Source: Balaenoptera acutorostrata
Taxonomy: Eukaryota > Chordata > Mammalia > Artiodactyla > Balaenopteridae
Length of the DNA stretch: 64,000 nucleotides
NCBI RefSeq assembly: GCF_949987535.1
Contig: NC_080078.1
Coordinates: 49,316,207-49,380,206 of the forward strand
Direction: 5' to 3'
The translations under genes and the position numbers were made by a program. Position 1 is the stretch's first letter. Every line of letters begins with the position of its first letter. Below, one piece after another: positions 1 to 12,830 of the stretch. The notes beneath the pieces were generated by a model, which had not been told where the DNA came from, searched no databases, and worked only from the letters and a program-made list of their open reading frames with translations.

Positions 1-550
1 TTGTTTTGATATCTTTCTGTTGAATTCTTTATTTTTAAAGAAGTCATTACTACAAAATTCCCTTTCTCTTCCATCTCCCTAAGCCCCTTTCTGAACTCTC
101 ATGGAAGTGATTAAATAGTTTCACGATGACAACTCCAGAGAAAAGGTGACGTATAAGTCACATTCATATTAAATAAGTTACATATAAAAACTGCTTATCA
201 CGTTTACAACTTCGTTCTCTTTGCCCGTTTGCTTCTCTCGGAAATGCTGGATCCGGGGTGTGAGTTGAATCCCACCTGCTATGACCTCCAGGTTCTTCTT
301 CCAGCTTCTTTCTCTCCATCCTCCTGAGGACATCCCCCCTAGGAAGAGTTCCAAGGAAGCTGTTGGCATTGAAGAGGCAACGGTGGCTTCAGATGGCAGT
401 CACAAGGGCCTGGCGCACACCCCTAGTGTAACTTATGACAAATACTCACATGGTATATGTACACATACATGTATGCGGGTAAGAGGGACTCTGTGCCAGG
501 TGGCGGATCAGTGCAGTGTGTTTGTCATGAACAACAGAGGTGGTGTCTCT
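1..550 (-). other. ISM1: Putative ISM1 3' untranslated region
   Basis: This follows the ISM1 stop codon (551-553) on the minus strand. It holds no open frame of its own and no repeat that I recognise. A canonical polyadenylation hexamer lies at 28-33 near the window edge, so the 3'UTR may end within the first 30 bases or continue outside the window. The extent is inferred; no transcript evidence is available here. Confidence 0.5.
28..33 (-). terminator. ISM1: Candidate polyadenylation signal AATAAA for ISM1
   Basis: The plus strand reads TTTATT, so the minus strand carries AATAAA about 520 bases after the ISM1 stop. I noticed no other canonical hexamer between it and the stop codon. Cleavage would fall at about positions 5-20. 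The hexamer is common by chance in AT-rich DNA, so this is only a candidate. Confidence 0.35.
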
Positions 551-1345
<795 letters not shown>

Positions 1346-2576
1346 CCCTCATTAAATTTTTTTGTGGAAAGATATGATATTATTACCCCTAAGTTTTAGT
1401 AGGCGTCTACAAAAAAAGGAGGATAATTAAACCATATTTTCCATGTTTTCCTGGATAACCGTAACCCCATTATCACCCAAAACAAAACAAACAATAATTC
1501 AGAGGGCCATTTTGAATCTCCTCTCTAAATAAGCGATGAGTGGCAGAAAATGCCTCAAAGGGATATTTGTAGGACTAAGTTTTATTTCTGCCACTCACTG
1601 ACTGGTTTAAACTAGGCTAGTGGCCTAACCTCTTAACCTTAGGCAGGAAAGAGTTAACAACCGTTACATGCAAATCCCTATGATAAGAGGTCTCAAAGAG
1701 GAAGAGGCTGGTGGTCCCTGCTTTTAGGGAATTTAATATTTAGGCCAGGGGACACTGACCTGTAGACTTCGAGCCAGAACCTACCCCAAGAGGCGTGTAG
1801 TGTTTGGCCTTACGGTATTAAAAAATATTGAATTAATTGCCAACGTTTAAGAATTATGTGATTCCACTTATTAATGTAGGTTCCTGGTTTCATTTGAAAA
1901 ACCCAAAGATAGGTTGACGTCAGTCCTGCATTGCCTTGTGAACGGGTAACCAGTGACCACTTCTTGGTCAAGACAGGAGGTCCCCAGTTCACCACAGTCC
2001 CTACCTGATCCCGTCACTCATGGGTGTTCGCTCTTGGCCCCTTAGTCATGAGAGGTCCGGACCTCTGGTTTAGTGAATGTCTCAGTTTGTGTTTTCCCAG
2101 ACCCTGAGACAAAGATGCCAGTGAAAATGGTTCTTTGGGAAGTGATTCTGGGAAACACCAGCAGGGAGCAGGGAGGTGGGACAGGGAAGGGAGGGTGGCA
2201 ATATGGGATGTAGATCAAACAAGTAACCACTGTAGAAACTGGAGCATCTTCCCTTTGGACCTGGGAAACCCATCCAGTGACAGGGTGGAACTTTACCCAA
2301 GCCCCGTGATTTTGGGAAACAGCCAAGGTTAAGACTTTCCCTCACCCTTGAGCATTCTGGAAAACCACTTACTGTAAGAACCCTCTTCCCCGCAGGACTT
2401 GATAAGACTCACAGCTGCCGCCTTGTTTACCTATGACAAAACCAGACACAGACCCTCCAGATTCCCTTTCTTGGTCTCATAAATGATTAGCTAAACTGCT
2501 CATTCCCAATCAGAACAAAACGCATCCCAACTAAACTTTAGTTAATATTCTCCCCTTCTTTCAAGCCCCTGAACTT

Positions 2577-2958
2577 TTTTTTTTAACTTTTTATTTTGTA
2601 TTGGAGTATAACCAATTAACAATGTTGTGATAGTTTCAGGTGCACAGCAAAGTGACTCAGCCATACATATACATGTATTCATTCTCCCCCAGACTCCCCT
2701 CCCATCCAGGCTGCCACATAACATTGAACAGAGTTCCCTGTGCTATACAGAAGGTCCTTGCTGGTTGCCCTTTTTAAATATAGCAGTGTGTACATGTCAA
2801 CCCCAAGCTCCCTAACTAGCCCTTTCCTCCACCCTTCTGCCCCTGTAACCATAAGTTCATTCTATAAAAGTCTGTGAGTCTGTTTCTGTTTTGTAAATAT
2901 GTTCATTTGTATCATTTCTTTTTAGATTCCGCATATAAGCGATATCACATTATATTTC
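2577..2958 (-). mobile_element. 5'-truncated L1 with target-site duplication
   Basis: The plus strand starts with a poly(T) run and continues as the complement of the cetartiodactyl L1 3' end (attggagtataaccaatt, ttccctgtgctatacag, ttgttttgtaaatatgttc types). The flanks at 2561-2576 and 2959-2974 repeat tcaa(g/a)cccctgaactt with one mismatch, marking a clean target-primed insertion of about 380 bp. It carries no intact coding region. Confidence 0.88.
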
Positions 2959-3782
2959 TCAAACCCCTGAACTTTGACCTACCCTCTGCCTGGGCCAGCA
3001 TATAGCCTCTCCTTAGGGGTTCCTACCGAAAATAGGCTGGTCTCAGGGCAGAACATTCTCTGATGCCCTATCTGATCTCACCAGCCTTCCAACCCACTGC
3101 CTCACATGGGGTTCTTCTAGCCTATTTACTCCTCTGTAAAAGAAAACCCTTTTGCCTAACCCTTGAGATGCTTGCAGGCCTATAGACACAGTGTTTTCTC
3201 TATTGCAAATAGGCCCTTTCCCTTTTGCAATAATCCTTTGAATACAGTCTTTGAAGAGGGATGTTTTATTTTATTTGGCGGGGATCTGGGTATTATCCAC
3301 CAGTTCCCATCAATCACTGATAGGGGGCTGCTCCTGGACTTCTGGATGACCGTGGATTCATGGGCTGGTGGTTCAGGGGGCCAGAGCACGCTGTCAGGCA
3401 AAGAACCACAGGGGCTGCTGGGGTGTAGGGACGTGGTGTGGGCAGTGGCAGGTTTCCCATCGCGTGTGGCTCAGGAGGCTGCAGCGGGTAAGGTGAGCCA
3501 TATCTAAGGCCGCCCACCATGGTGGAATGTGGGGTGGGTTAAGGTGGCCAAAGCAAAATGGTACAGATGAGCCAGTTTGCAGGGCAGAAGTTGAGACACA
3601 GATGTAGAGAATGGACATATGGACACCAAGGGGGGAAAACTGCGGTGAGGTGGGGATGGTGGTGTGCTGAATTGGGCGATTGGGATTGACATGTATACAC
3701 TGATGTGTATAAAACTGATGCCTAATAAGAACCTGCAGTATAAAAAAACAAACAAAACAACTAATACTAAACTTTCATTGGG

Positions 3783-4096
3783 TTATTTGTATGGAAATAT
3801 GTTAATATAAATGTTTCAGACATTACATGAAATTTCTAAAAATCTTATATTTGTATTTGTATGGAAATATGTATGGAAATATGTTAATATAAATGTTTCA
3901 GACATTACATGAAATTTCTAAAAATCTTATATTTGTATTTGTATGGAAATATGTATGGAAATATGTTAATATAAATGTTTCAGACATTACATGAAATTTC
4001 TAAAAATCTTATATTTGTATTTGTATGGAAATATGTATGGAAATATATTAATATAAATGTTTCAGACATTACAGGAAACTTCTAAAAATCTTATAT
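3783..4096. repeat. 82-bp minisatellite, about 3.8 copies
   Basis: The landmark gttaatataaatg recurs at 3801, 3883, 3965 and (with one change) 4047, a period of exactly 82 bases. The first copy lacks one of two adjacent copies of the 12-mer atggaaatatgt, so a 12-bp duplication happened inside a unit before the array expanded. The first three copies are nearly identical and the last carries a few substitutions. The unit is AT-rich and has no coding potential. Confidence 0.93.
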
Positions 4097-5654
4097 GTTC
4101 TGGTATAATGTTATAAGTAATAATCCTAGTTATTACTTTAAAATGTATATCTCAGAAATAACTAATTTTCTTGTCAACTGCATTATTATGAACCTTCATC
4201 AAATCTTTAACCATGGTCATTTTTAAGTCTTTTGTCATTTACAGACAGTTCTGGGTGTACTCTGATGATTTTGCAAATATGTTCCTATAAAAAGGTTTCA
4301 TCTTCAAGAAATTCATGGAAAAGACTCTGACAAGTACAGGTTTCTGGTAACTGACTGTACTGCTGAACTGAATGAATAAGCATTTTCAGAACTCTAATGA
4401 AAAACTGATGAACTCATAAAAGTGCTAACAAAAGATCAAGATGAAAAAAAAAATTAATTACATGGGACTGAGTGAACTGATGAGGATGAGTATAATTTTT
4501 GTGACTTTCTGTCTGAATTAAAAAAAAAAAAATCCCCCCCAAAAAAAAAAAAGTCCCACTGGTGCTAAAAAGTGTCATTTCTATCAGTGCAAGTCAGGGG
4601 GTGCCTCAAGGAGTGTGTGACACCGGGCTGGCCCTGGGGCTCTTCAGGGCTGCATGGTGGCCACAAGTGTCCTGCTCAGAGCTCCGGCAAGGAAGCCTGC
4701 TGGGGGCACTTTGCTGCTGGTGGCCTCCAGCTGTAGCCGCTGTGGATCTGCCGTGGTTTTCACATCCACGTTGTGCTCCCCCGGGGCTGCTCTCGGTCGA
4801 TGACTGAGCCTGGCGCGGGTGCTGCCCAACGGGGTACCCCTTTGTCAGGCAGCCTTTGCTGGGGGTCCCCGTTGGCATGGCCGAGACTTCCGCAAGCTGC
4901 TCTGAGGCCCTTGCTTCCCAGTCCTCCTTCCTTCCCTCCCTCCCTTTGCAGGGGTCAGGCCTGCATCTTGGTCTGAAAGCCTTCCCTGCCTACTCCTGCT
5001 GCTTCCCCTCTATCCTTCCCGGGCACTTCCCCAGTGACTCTCTTGAATGTCCAATCCCACCTCAGAAGGCTGGACCTGACTCAGACTACATACAAGAGCA
5101 GAGATGGGCTGGGCGAGGGGAGGGCCATCCAGGTTGGTATTAAGTGTGCAAACCACAGTTAAGCAGAAGAAGTCTGGGGGCAGGGTGCATGTTCAGTTTC
5201 CCTGGAGCAGAGGCTATAGGGAAGGAAGGTTGCTAGTGTCAGGTCATGGGGTCTTCAGTGTGGTTTAGCCTCGTTTCAGAGGGCACTAGGGAACCACTGA
5301 AGGTTTCTGAGTGACGGTGAGCTCTTCACTGAGCTATGCAGTAGGAAGAAAGATTCAGTGCTGATGCCAGTTGTAAGAGCCCAGGTGAGATACTCTGGGA
5401 GGGAACAGTGGGTGGGATCAAGAGTAGTAGGGGAGGTAGGGCTGCCAGGCCTTGGTGGGCTTGGGGGGAAGGGAGGAAGGTATCAGAAGTGACTCTCCAG
5501 CTCTGACCCAGGTATCTGGGAGGCTGGTGGTGTCATGAGTGAAAATCAAACGGTCGGGCTTGGGGGGCAGCTTGCAGGGGTGCTCAGGTTTCTCTTGAGG
5601 GATATGAGAAAGAGAGAGCTGGGGCACCTCCCAGGAGCTCGGAAAGGCCTGGCC

Positions 5655-5850
5655 TAAGATGAAACACCTGGGCTCTTGTGCCAGACTGCCTGGGATCGAA
5701 TCCCAACTCAAGTATTTAGTGGCTCTGTGACCCTGAGCAAGGTATTCTACCTCGCTGTGCTTCAGTTTTCTCATCTCCAAACTGGGTATAAAAATTGCAC
5801 CGATCTCAAAAAGTGCAATGAGGATTAAACCAGAGGGAAAGCGGGGAGTA
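5655..5850 (+). repeat. MIR SINE
   Basis: It matches the MIR core order: ccagactgcctgggatcgaa, then ctctgtgaccctgagcaag, then cagttttctcatctcc, then a gaggattaaa-like end. Confidence 0.8.
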
Positions 5851-6129
5851 CACAGAACAGGGCTGAGGATGCTGCCTGCGGGGATGGGCTGAGTGCTATG
5901 ATTCCACCCCTGAGAGCCCCTGACTGGGCAGTTGCTTAGAGATTGGAGGGTCCATCCTGGGATGTGTGTGTCTGTAAGCCAGTGGGGGTCTCCCTCAGAG
6001 GGCAGGGTTTTCAGAAATAAAATTCAGCGAGGCCCCAGAAAATAGCTTTGTATTTTTCCTACAGAGTAGAAGGTCATCATAATTCATGTACAGGACATAG
6101 GTCCTTTGACTTATTTTTTATCAAATTTA

Positions 6130-6275
6130 CATGGAGTATTCAGTGTGAATGTTCTCAGTGCTTTACAAGTATTAACTCATTTCATTCTACAATAGGTCTA
6201 GGAGGTAGGCACCATTACCTTAGACCATTTTACAGATCAGAAAACTGAGGCAGAAGTAGGTTAAGAAACTTGACC
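6130..6275 (-). repeat. MIR SINE, reverse orientation
   Basis: It shows complement-of-MIR landmarks in order: gctttacaagtattaactca, aggtaggcaccattacc, cattttacagatcagaaaac, tgaggcagaag. Confidence 0.8.
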
Positions 6276-7784
6276 TTGTGCTAGTCAAGCTTTTCTCATC
6301 TCTGCTGGGCATCTTCCATTTGTCTTCTACATCCTTATTCCACATTTTTCCTTGCCATGGAAGGCTTCCCTGTATGCACCAGATCTGTGGGCTCCCTGAG
6401 CCCTGGTTTCTAATTGGGGTGAGCCAATGGGAGGACCGGGTCAGGGACCAGAGGGAGGGAGGAGCGAAGTCAGGGTATTATTCCCGAGGCTCCTCCCTCA
6501 CTGTTACAGGTTGGCTACCTCCTTCTGGAAGCCAGAAGTTCTGTCAGGCAGCCCTCTCTACACAGTGGTTCTGGGAACCACTCCTTCCCCTGGTCCTTCA
6601 GGCCAGTGGGTGGTAAGGGCTCCCCACGCTCGCCAGCCCCAGGGTTCTGTACAAGCCCTTCTTGGTTTCCATCCACCTGCTCACACCTTTGCCAAAAGGC
6701 CCTCATCAAATGCTCCTCTATTACCTGATCTGCGTGTGAGCCTTGTCTGCTCCTGCCCAGAACCTGCCTGACTCGCCATCCCCCCTCATCCCTGTGTGTC
6801 CTCAGCTGCCCATTGGGTGCAGCTGGTCCCATCCCCTGTGAAAGGGCAAATAGCTGCCTGCCTGTGGGGTGAGATATAGGGAGGCCTGAGACGCTCTCTT
6901 CCCCAAAAGCCCATCTTGTTGTTTTATCATTTTATGCAAAATTCCCGCAAGTAGTCTTTAATTTTTTATTTTTTTTTGGTCAAATGCATTGTGTGTGCAG
7001 AAGGCTTCTGCTAACAGCGTTTTGGTTGCATGTGAAGGACTGTGATGGAAACCCCGGGTAACAGAATTTCCAAACTGACTCCAGTGTGGCTGAGGAGGGC
7101 AGAGTGAAGAGGTGAGGAAAGGGTTTTGGGGTGTGGCAAAAAGAAATGGGGCAGAAGGAGTCTTACCGCTCTGTAATATAGAATTACATCCAGAAGCACG
7201 TGGAGCTATTTTTATTCAGCAAGCTTTCCCCTTGCTGAGTAGACACTTTCAATTTTGTTTGGTCCACGTTCATTGTACTTGCTCTAGCATTTTCGAGCAG
7301 ATGAGTAGCAGGGTGTACCAAAGGGTTACGAAAGATTCACGTGGCGGGGAGTGAGATGGGGGAGGCATAATGTCGAGAAAGTTCCTGTTCTCCTCCTTCC
7401 TCCCCCCATCCTTCTGCTGGAAAACTGACATCACCATATCTTGATTTTACTGGGGACACTCGGTGAGAGCTGGGAGAAGAGATGCCCTGAGGCTCGAGGC
7501 CCGAGTGTGGACGGATCCTGAGCTAGGGGCAGGGCGCCCCGCCCGCGTGCTATGGATGCAGCGTGGCTGGCGGGGCAGATACAGCAGGGCTGCTGGGCTC
7601 TGTCTGGTGCAGGAGGAACGGGGCGGCTGCTCTCTCTTGCTTGGTGTATATTCAGCGAGCAAGAAGTATGCTGAGAAAATTGGACCCCGTAAGAGGAAAA
7701 CGAAACATTTAAATGGATCCAAGGATGGCACGGCAAAGGCAGAAGGAATCTCCAAAACGCTAGATCAATATTTGGATGGAAAAG

Positions 7785-7799
7785 AAAAAAAAAAAAAAA
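7785..7799 (+). repeat. A15 tract (T15 on the ISM1 strand) beside the exon 5 donor
   Basis: Fifteen uninterrupted A lie 16 bases from the exon 5 donor. On the transcribed ISM1 RNA this is a U-rich tract just downstream of the 5' splice site, the kind of position where TIA1-type proteins are known to help donor recognition. That function is an inference here. Confidence 0.8.
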
Positions 7800-7815
7800 C
7801 CAAAACTTTCCTTAC

Positions 7816-7905
7816 CAACTTCGAACAGTTTGGTGGCATTAAACTCTTCACTTCCTGCAAGCAGACTCACTTCGGTGGCAGCTGTCCTGAAGGTGTCTTC
7901 GATTC
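7816..7905 (-). CDS. ISM1: Isthmin-1 exon 5, spacer between TSP1 and AMOP domains
   Basis: This 90-base exon is too short to stand out as an open frame and was found by matching isthmin-1. The minus-strand acceptor is GTGTTTAG and the donor GTAAGG. Two leading bases complete the Gly begun in exon 4. The exon then encodes [12 protein letters not shown] and [17 protein letters not shown], with one trailing base for the Asp completed by exon 6. NAT is an N-glycosylation sequon. Both ends are phase 1, so skipping this exon would keep the frame and remove 30 residues. It agrees with the human sequence as I recall it. Confidence 0.96.
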
Positions 7906-7968
7906 CTAAACACAGACAGGAGCTCATTTTCCCTAGTTAAATGGAAAAAGTCAGCCCTCCACCCCCTA

Positions 7969-7983
7969 CCCCCCCCCCCCCCC
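7969..7983 (+). repeat. C15 tract (G15 on the ISM1 strand) near the exon 5 acceptor
   Basis: Fifteen C lie 63-77 bases upstream of the exon 5 acceptor on the ISM1 strand, followed by further C clusters. On the RNA this is a G-rich segment that could form a quadruplex near the branch-point zone. Length calls in such runs are prone to sequencing error. Confidence 0.75.
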
Positions 7984-8275
7984 GCCCCACTGGCAAATAA
8001 AAAAAACAAATACACTTGAATAAAGCCTTTTTTGTATTCATTACTACTCATGGGCAGAAACTTGCCAACAGAGGAAACAGTAAAAAGCAGGTAGAGAGCA
8101 TAAAATATATTAAAACCCCAGATACCATTTGCAGCATGAAATCAGATCCAAATGTGCCTGAATGTGCCTAAGGAACTCATTCCTTGGGCCTAGGAATGGG
8201 ATTTTGGGCCGTGCGGGACACACGTCAGGATGGCTGTCTATCTAGAGGTGTCAGGATGGCAAACTAAACTAGAGG

Positions 8276-8515
8276 CTGTAGAGCGTAGTGGTTAACAACT
8301 TGTCTCATGGTTAACACCCGTCTTAAGGACTGACTCACTGGGTCCAAATCATTACTAGCTGTGTGACCTTGGGCAAGCCCTGGAACATCTGTGTGACTCA
8401 GTTTTCACATCCGTAAATGGGGAGGACCAATGACCCAGCTCATAGTGCTGAATGAATTAAATGAGTTATGTGTAAAGAAAGCACATAGAGTACCAAGTGG
8501 TAAGTGTTGGCTGAC
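8276..8515 (+). repeat. MIR SINE, long copy
   Basis: It carries the MIR landmarks gtagtggttaac, attactagctgtgtgacctt, gggcaagccctgga, tcagttttcacatccgtaaa and gaattaaatgagtta in order, so most of the element is present. Confidence 0.88.
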
Positions 8516-8639
8516 ATTTTTCCCTTGAATATTTGTCTAGTTCATTTTGAGGATGCAGCAGTCCATAGCCAAAGACCCGATCTCTCATATGCTGGGACTT
8601 TTAGCATTACTGATGATGTTTCAAAAAGAATAAGCTGGG

Positions 8640-8903
8640 GGAGTGATGAATTGGGAGTTTGGGATTAGCAGATGCAAACTATTATATATAGAATGGATAA
8701 ACAACAAGGTCTTACTGTGTAGCACAGGGAACTATATTCAATATCCTGTGATAAACCATAATGGAAAAGAATATGAAAAAGAATGTATATATATATGTAT
8801 AACTGAGTCACTTTGCTGTACAGCAGAAGTTAACACAACATTGTAAATCAACTATACTTGAATGAAATAAATTTTTTTTAAACCCCCAAATTCAACATTT
8901 AAA
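8640..8903 (+). mobile_element. 5'-truncated L1 3' end with target-site duplication
   Basis: It reads as the sense 3'UTR of the cetartiodactyl L1 (gggattagcagatgcaaact, gcacagggaactatattcaa, gagtcactttgctgtacagc) and ends in an A-rich tail. The flanks 8623-8639 and 8904-8920 repeat aaaaagaataa(g/c)ctggg with one mismatch. It is non-coding. Confidence 0.9.
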
Positions 8904-9639
8904 AAAAAGAATAACCTGGGCTTGTTATTACTTGCTCTGAGAGACTGAACCTAGCTTGCCTCAAACTTCCTGGCTCCCTCCCCTCCTCAAATGACCACCC
9001 CCACCCAGGCTTCCTTTGCAAACAGGAATCCCCTGTAAATGGGGGCAGTCAGGAGAGGAAGGAGAGTGGAACGTGGATTATTTGTTGGAGAACCTTGACT
9101 GTCTTGCTAAGCATGAGTTGATTTCCTTTAAGGGGCTCTCTCTGGTTTTATGTGAGGCCCCTAGCACTTATTTGTATGGTCAGCCTAAGGGACAAACTTT
9201 TACAGTGTAATCACTGCAAGGCCAGGGAGATGGCCTGTCCCATGAGTTTTTCCAGTAGAGCTGAGAATCAAGACACCAAAAAGGAAAGAGATCCTGCAAA
9301 AGGAGATCCTTCATGTTCAAGGGAGCCCTGAAAAGCTGGAAGAGTCAAGAACAGAAAGGCAGAAAGGATGGAAGGAGGGCAAGTTCAGATGAGAAGAAAA
9401 TGTATGAACAGGGCTGCTGGCCACTCTGCTCTCAGTGGTGAGAGAAAACGAGAAGGAAACATTCAAAATGGCGGCAGGGACGATACCTGCTATCAAGATA
9501 TCTAGGTCTACTGCTTTAGGTCTGGGTGCCAGCTCTGGGAGAGAAAGCAATAAGCAAGCCCGCCCAAGCCCTGACATTAAATGCTGTCTGTATTCACCTG
9601 TGGCTGAGCCCGATACCCTTCCGCTTGACAGAGGTGTAA

Positions 9640-9850
9640 GAGTCTAATGGTTAAGAACATGGATTCTGGAATCAGACTGCCTGGATTCAAATCCCAGCTG
9701 GACCACTTGCTGCCTGTGTGACTCTAGGCAAGTTAGCCTGTGTGCCCCAGTTTCCACAGCTGCCTAATGAGTACCATCATCAATAGCTAGTTCATGAGGT
9801 TATTGTGAGGATTAGATGAAGTAACACATGCAAAGACCTTAGAAGTTTGC
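9640..9850 (+). repeat. MIR SINE
   Basis: The landmarks aatggttaagaacatggatt, cagactgcctggattcaaat, ctgtgtgactctaggcaag and ttgtgaggattagatgaa follow the MIR consensus order. Confidence 0.87.
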
Positions 9851-9889
9851 TTGATACTTAAATACTCAAAAAGTCCTACTCTTCATGAA

Positions 9890-10075
9890 CCTCGGTATCA
9901 TCTTTTTCCCTTCTTCATCTTCCCAATCTTCATCTTCATCTTTATCTTCATTTTCTTTTGTTTCATCTTATCTTCATCATCATCTTCTTCTTCTTCCCCT
10001 CCTTATCTTCTTCATTTCTTCCTGCCTTCCTCCTCTTCTCCCTTCTCATATTATTATTATTTATTGGTTTATTTC
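9890..10075 (+). repeat. TTC/TCA-rich pyrimidine tract
   Basis: A degenerate run of ttc, atc and tcc triplets, almost free of G on this strand. It opens long artefactual serine/phenylalanine-rich frames that are not genes. Polypurine/polypyrimidine DNA of this kind can form triplexes. Confidence 0.75.
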
Positions 10076-10520
10076 TACCCATTCAAATCCCATCCCACCA
10101 GACTTCTAACTCAGCTTCATTATGATGAACACCGGAAAGATCAGGACAAGCATCTTGATGGTTGTTCCACTTTTGGAAATCCACCTGCATGGCTGACGGG
10201 GGCTAGAACTACCTCTTCTCATACCATCAGCCCTGTTTTCTGCATACACCCCTTTGCTATCACACACGTCGCCAATCTGATCTCTCTCCGCAGAAATCCC
10301 TTTGCTCTTCCACTTTTTTGTTCTAAATCTCAGCCTGAGAGATTTAGAACAGAGTTTCTAGGGGTAGAAAAAGGAAGGCTGGGGTGTGGGGATCAAATGT
10401 TCTGCCTCTGAAATTTCTTTCAGAGGAAGCCATCTGGAGTGTGTGATTTCTTGGAAGAGCCCGAGATAGTATTTTAGGCTGGTTTTCTACCTGACCATGG
10501 GGAACACATGGTAGATGGAA

Positions 10521-11030
10521 AACTATAGACCAGGAGTTGGTAAACTTTTATGTAAAGGGTCAGAAAGTAACTATTTTAGGCTTTGTGGTTCACATATGGT
10601 CTTTTTTTACTGAAGTATAGTTGATTCACAATGTTGTGTTAGTTTCAGATGTATAGAAAAGTGATTCAGATATATATACATGTATATATATGTATATATA
10701 TAATTTTCCATTATAGGTTATTACAAGATATTGAATATAATTCCCTGTGCTATACAGTAGGTCCTTGTTGTTTATCTATTTTATATATAGTAGTTTGTAT
10801 CTGTTAATGCCAAATTCCTAATTTATCCCTCCCTGTTGGTAACTGTAAGTTTGCTTTCTGTGTCTCCGAGTCTATTTTTGTTTTGTAAATAAGTTCATTT
10901 CACATACGGTCTTGCTTGCATATTCTTTCTCCTCCTCTCTCTCTTCTTCCTCTTCCTCCTTCTTCATAACCCTTTAAAAATGTGTGGGCCATACTGACAT
11001 GGGCCGTGGTTTGATAACTACTGCTATAGA
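10521..11030 (+). mobile_element. hAT-type DNA transposon fragment split by an L1
   Basis: The left half (caggagttggtaaactttta, gggtcagaaagtaac, ttttaggctttgtgg) and the right half (tgtgggccatactgac, gggccgtggtttgataacta) match a common short mammalian DNA transposon of the Charlie kind. They are separated by the L1 at 10602-10899 and a pyrimidine-rich stretch. The family name is not assigned. Confidence 0.55.
10602..10899 (-). mobile_element. Truncated L1 nested in a DNA transposon
   Basis: It starts with poly(T) and reads as the complement of the cetartiodactyl L1 3' end (actgaagtatagttgattca, ccctgtgctatacagtaggt). The duplicated target tcacata(t/c)ggtc sits at 10590-10601 and 10900-10911. 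Because the target lies inside the older DNA transposon, the order of insertion can be read directly. Confidence 0.88.
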
Positions 11031-11508
11031 CACTATTATTTTTCACCCCAATATGGCCTCTTACCAAGTTTGTAATCAGTTAAGTTTTTAAAACACTGAC
11101 AATGCAGTTTAAAGTGATACTTAACTGCCAAGTTGCCCCAATTTGCTCCCTCTGGAGCCTTCAGCAACTCTCAGGCTAACACATGGTTTTTCTGTAGACG
11201 GCCATTAAGCCTCTGGTCCTGGCTTTCTTATTAGACCATGAACGCCTGTCTTCATGTGTCTCTTTAAGGTACAACCCATCCCACATCAAAGGCTCAAATT
11301 AACCAGAGTCCCTCCTTTAAATTAAGTACATGGTGGCATTGTCTTCTAAGTCACAGTTACTGTAATTGTGTATAAGGCTCAGAAAATCCATCTTTTCATC
11401 CACTAAGCTCATTACTCATCTCTTGTCCCAGTCTGGTCAGAATTCTTAGGAAAATGCTTGCCCTGTAAGAAGTCAATTTCTATAAGTTTTTAAATATAAA
11501 CTAAAAGC

Positions 11509-12084
<576 letters not shown>

Positions 12085-12199
12085 TTAGGGATTAGCTTAG
12101 TAATGGCAGGGACTCTGTCTGAGGTTTTGGGCACATGGCCAGGGCCTGCCCCCTAGAAGGTGCCCAATAAGTGCTTGCTGAGAATGTGTACATTCACAG

Positions 12200-12512
12200 A
12201 GTGTGGAGCCATGGAATAATATGGTAGGGATTTTCCAAAATGACCACCATCAGTTCCTTCATACACAAAGAGAGGAGTCACATGAAGGGCCCCCAAAACA
12301 CTACACATGGGAATGAAGCCTTCTTGGACCTTCCAGGCACTTCTCAGTGGACAGCTGAACTCAGCTGATGCCATTGGCAGTAGAAGAGATGCCCAGTGGG
12401 GCCCCATCTGAACTCCTGAGCCACAGAATCATGAGAAATAATACACTGCTGATGTTTTAGTCACCAAGTTTTGGAATGGTTTGTTATGCAGCAGTAGATA
12501 ACTGATACATAA
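12200..12512 (+). repeat. MLT1-type MaLR LTR (3' part)
   Basis: It ends with the conserved MLT1 block: cacagaatcatgagaaataa, a ttagtcaccaagttttggaa segment, then cagcagtagataactgatac. The 5' boundary is approximate and there is no coding region. Confidence 0.7.
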
Positions 12513-12542
12513 TGGTAAAGCTAGAAATGGTCCTTGAGGTCA

Positions 12543-12830
12543 TCACTCAACATCCATTCAACAAATACTGAGCCCCTATTATGTGCCAGGCACAAATCAG
12601 GGTATGTGAGATATATCATTAAATAAAGCTTTCAAAGATCTCTGCCCTGTGGTACTAATATTTTTGTGAGAAGATTCAGACAATAATCAATAAACACAAA
12701 AAAATGAGTAAATTATACAATATATCAGAAATTGATGAGTGGTATGGAAAAAGGAGAAGTGGACCAGACTAGGGGGGCCTGGGAGTGTGAGAGCCGTGAG
12801 ACAGGTTGGTATGTTATCTAGACTAACTTC
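12543..12830 (-). repeat. L2 LINE fragment, reverse orientation
   Basis: The sequence reads as the complement of the L2 3' end: attcaacaaatactgagccc, tattatgtgccaggcac, then a degenerate caataatcaataaacac segment. Confidence 0.72.

Noticed and set aside
3783..4096. CRISPR-like array
   Set aside because: The units are directly adjacent with no unique spacers, the period is 82 bases, and the context is mammalian. It is a minisatellite.
7463..7909. 148-residue plus-strand frame over exon 5
   Set aside because: It is antisense to a confirmed ISM1 exon and crosses the A15 tract; a shadow frame.
9851..10411. 186-residue plus-strand open frame rich in Ser, Phe and Ile
   Set aside because: It runs through a TTC/TCA simple tract and has no domain, no splice context and extreme composition bias.
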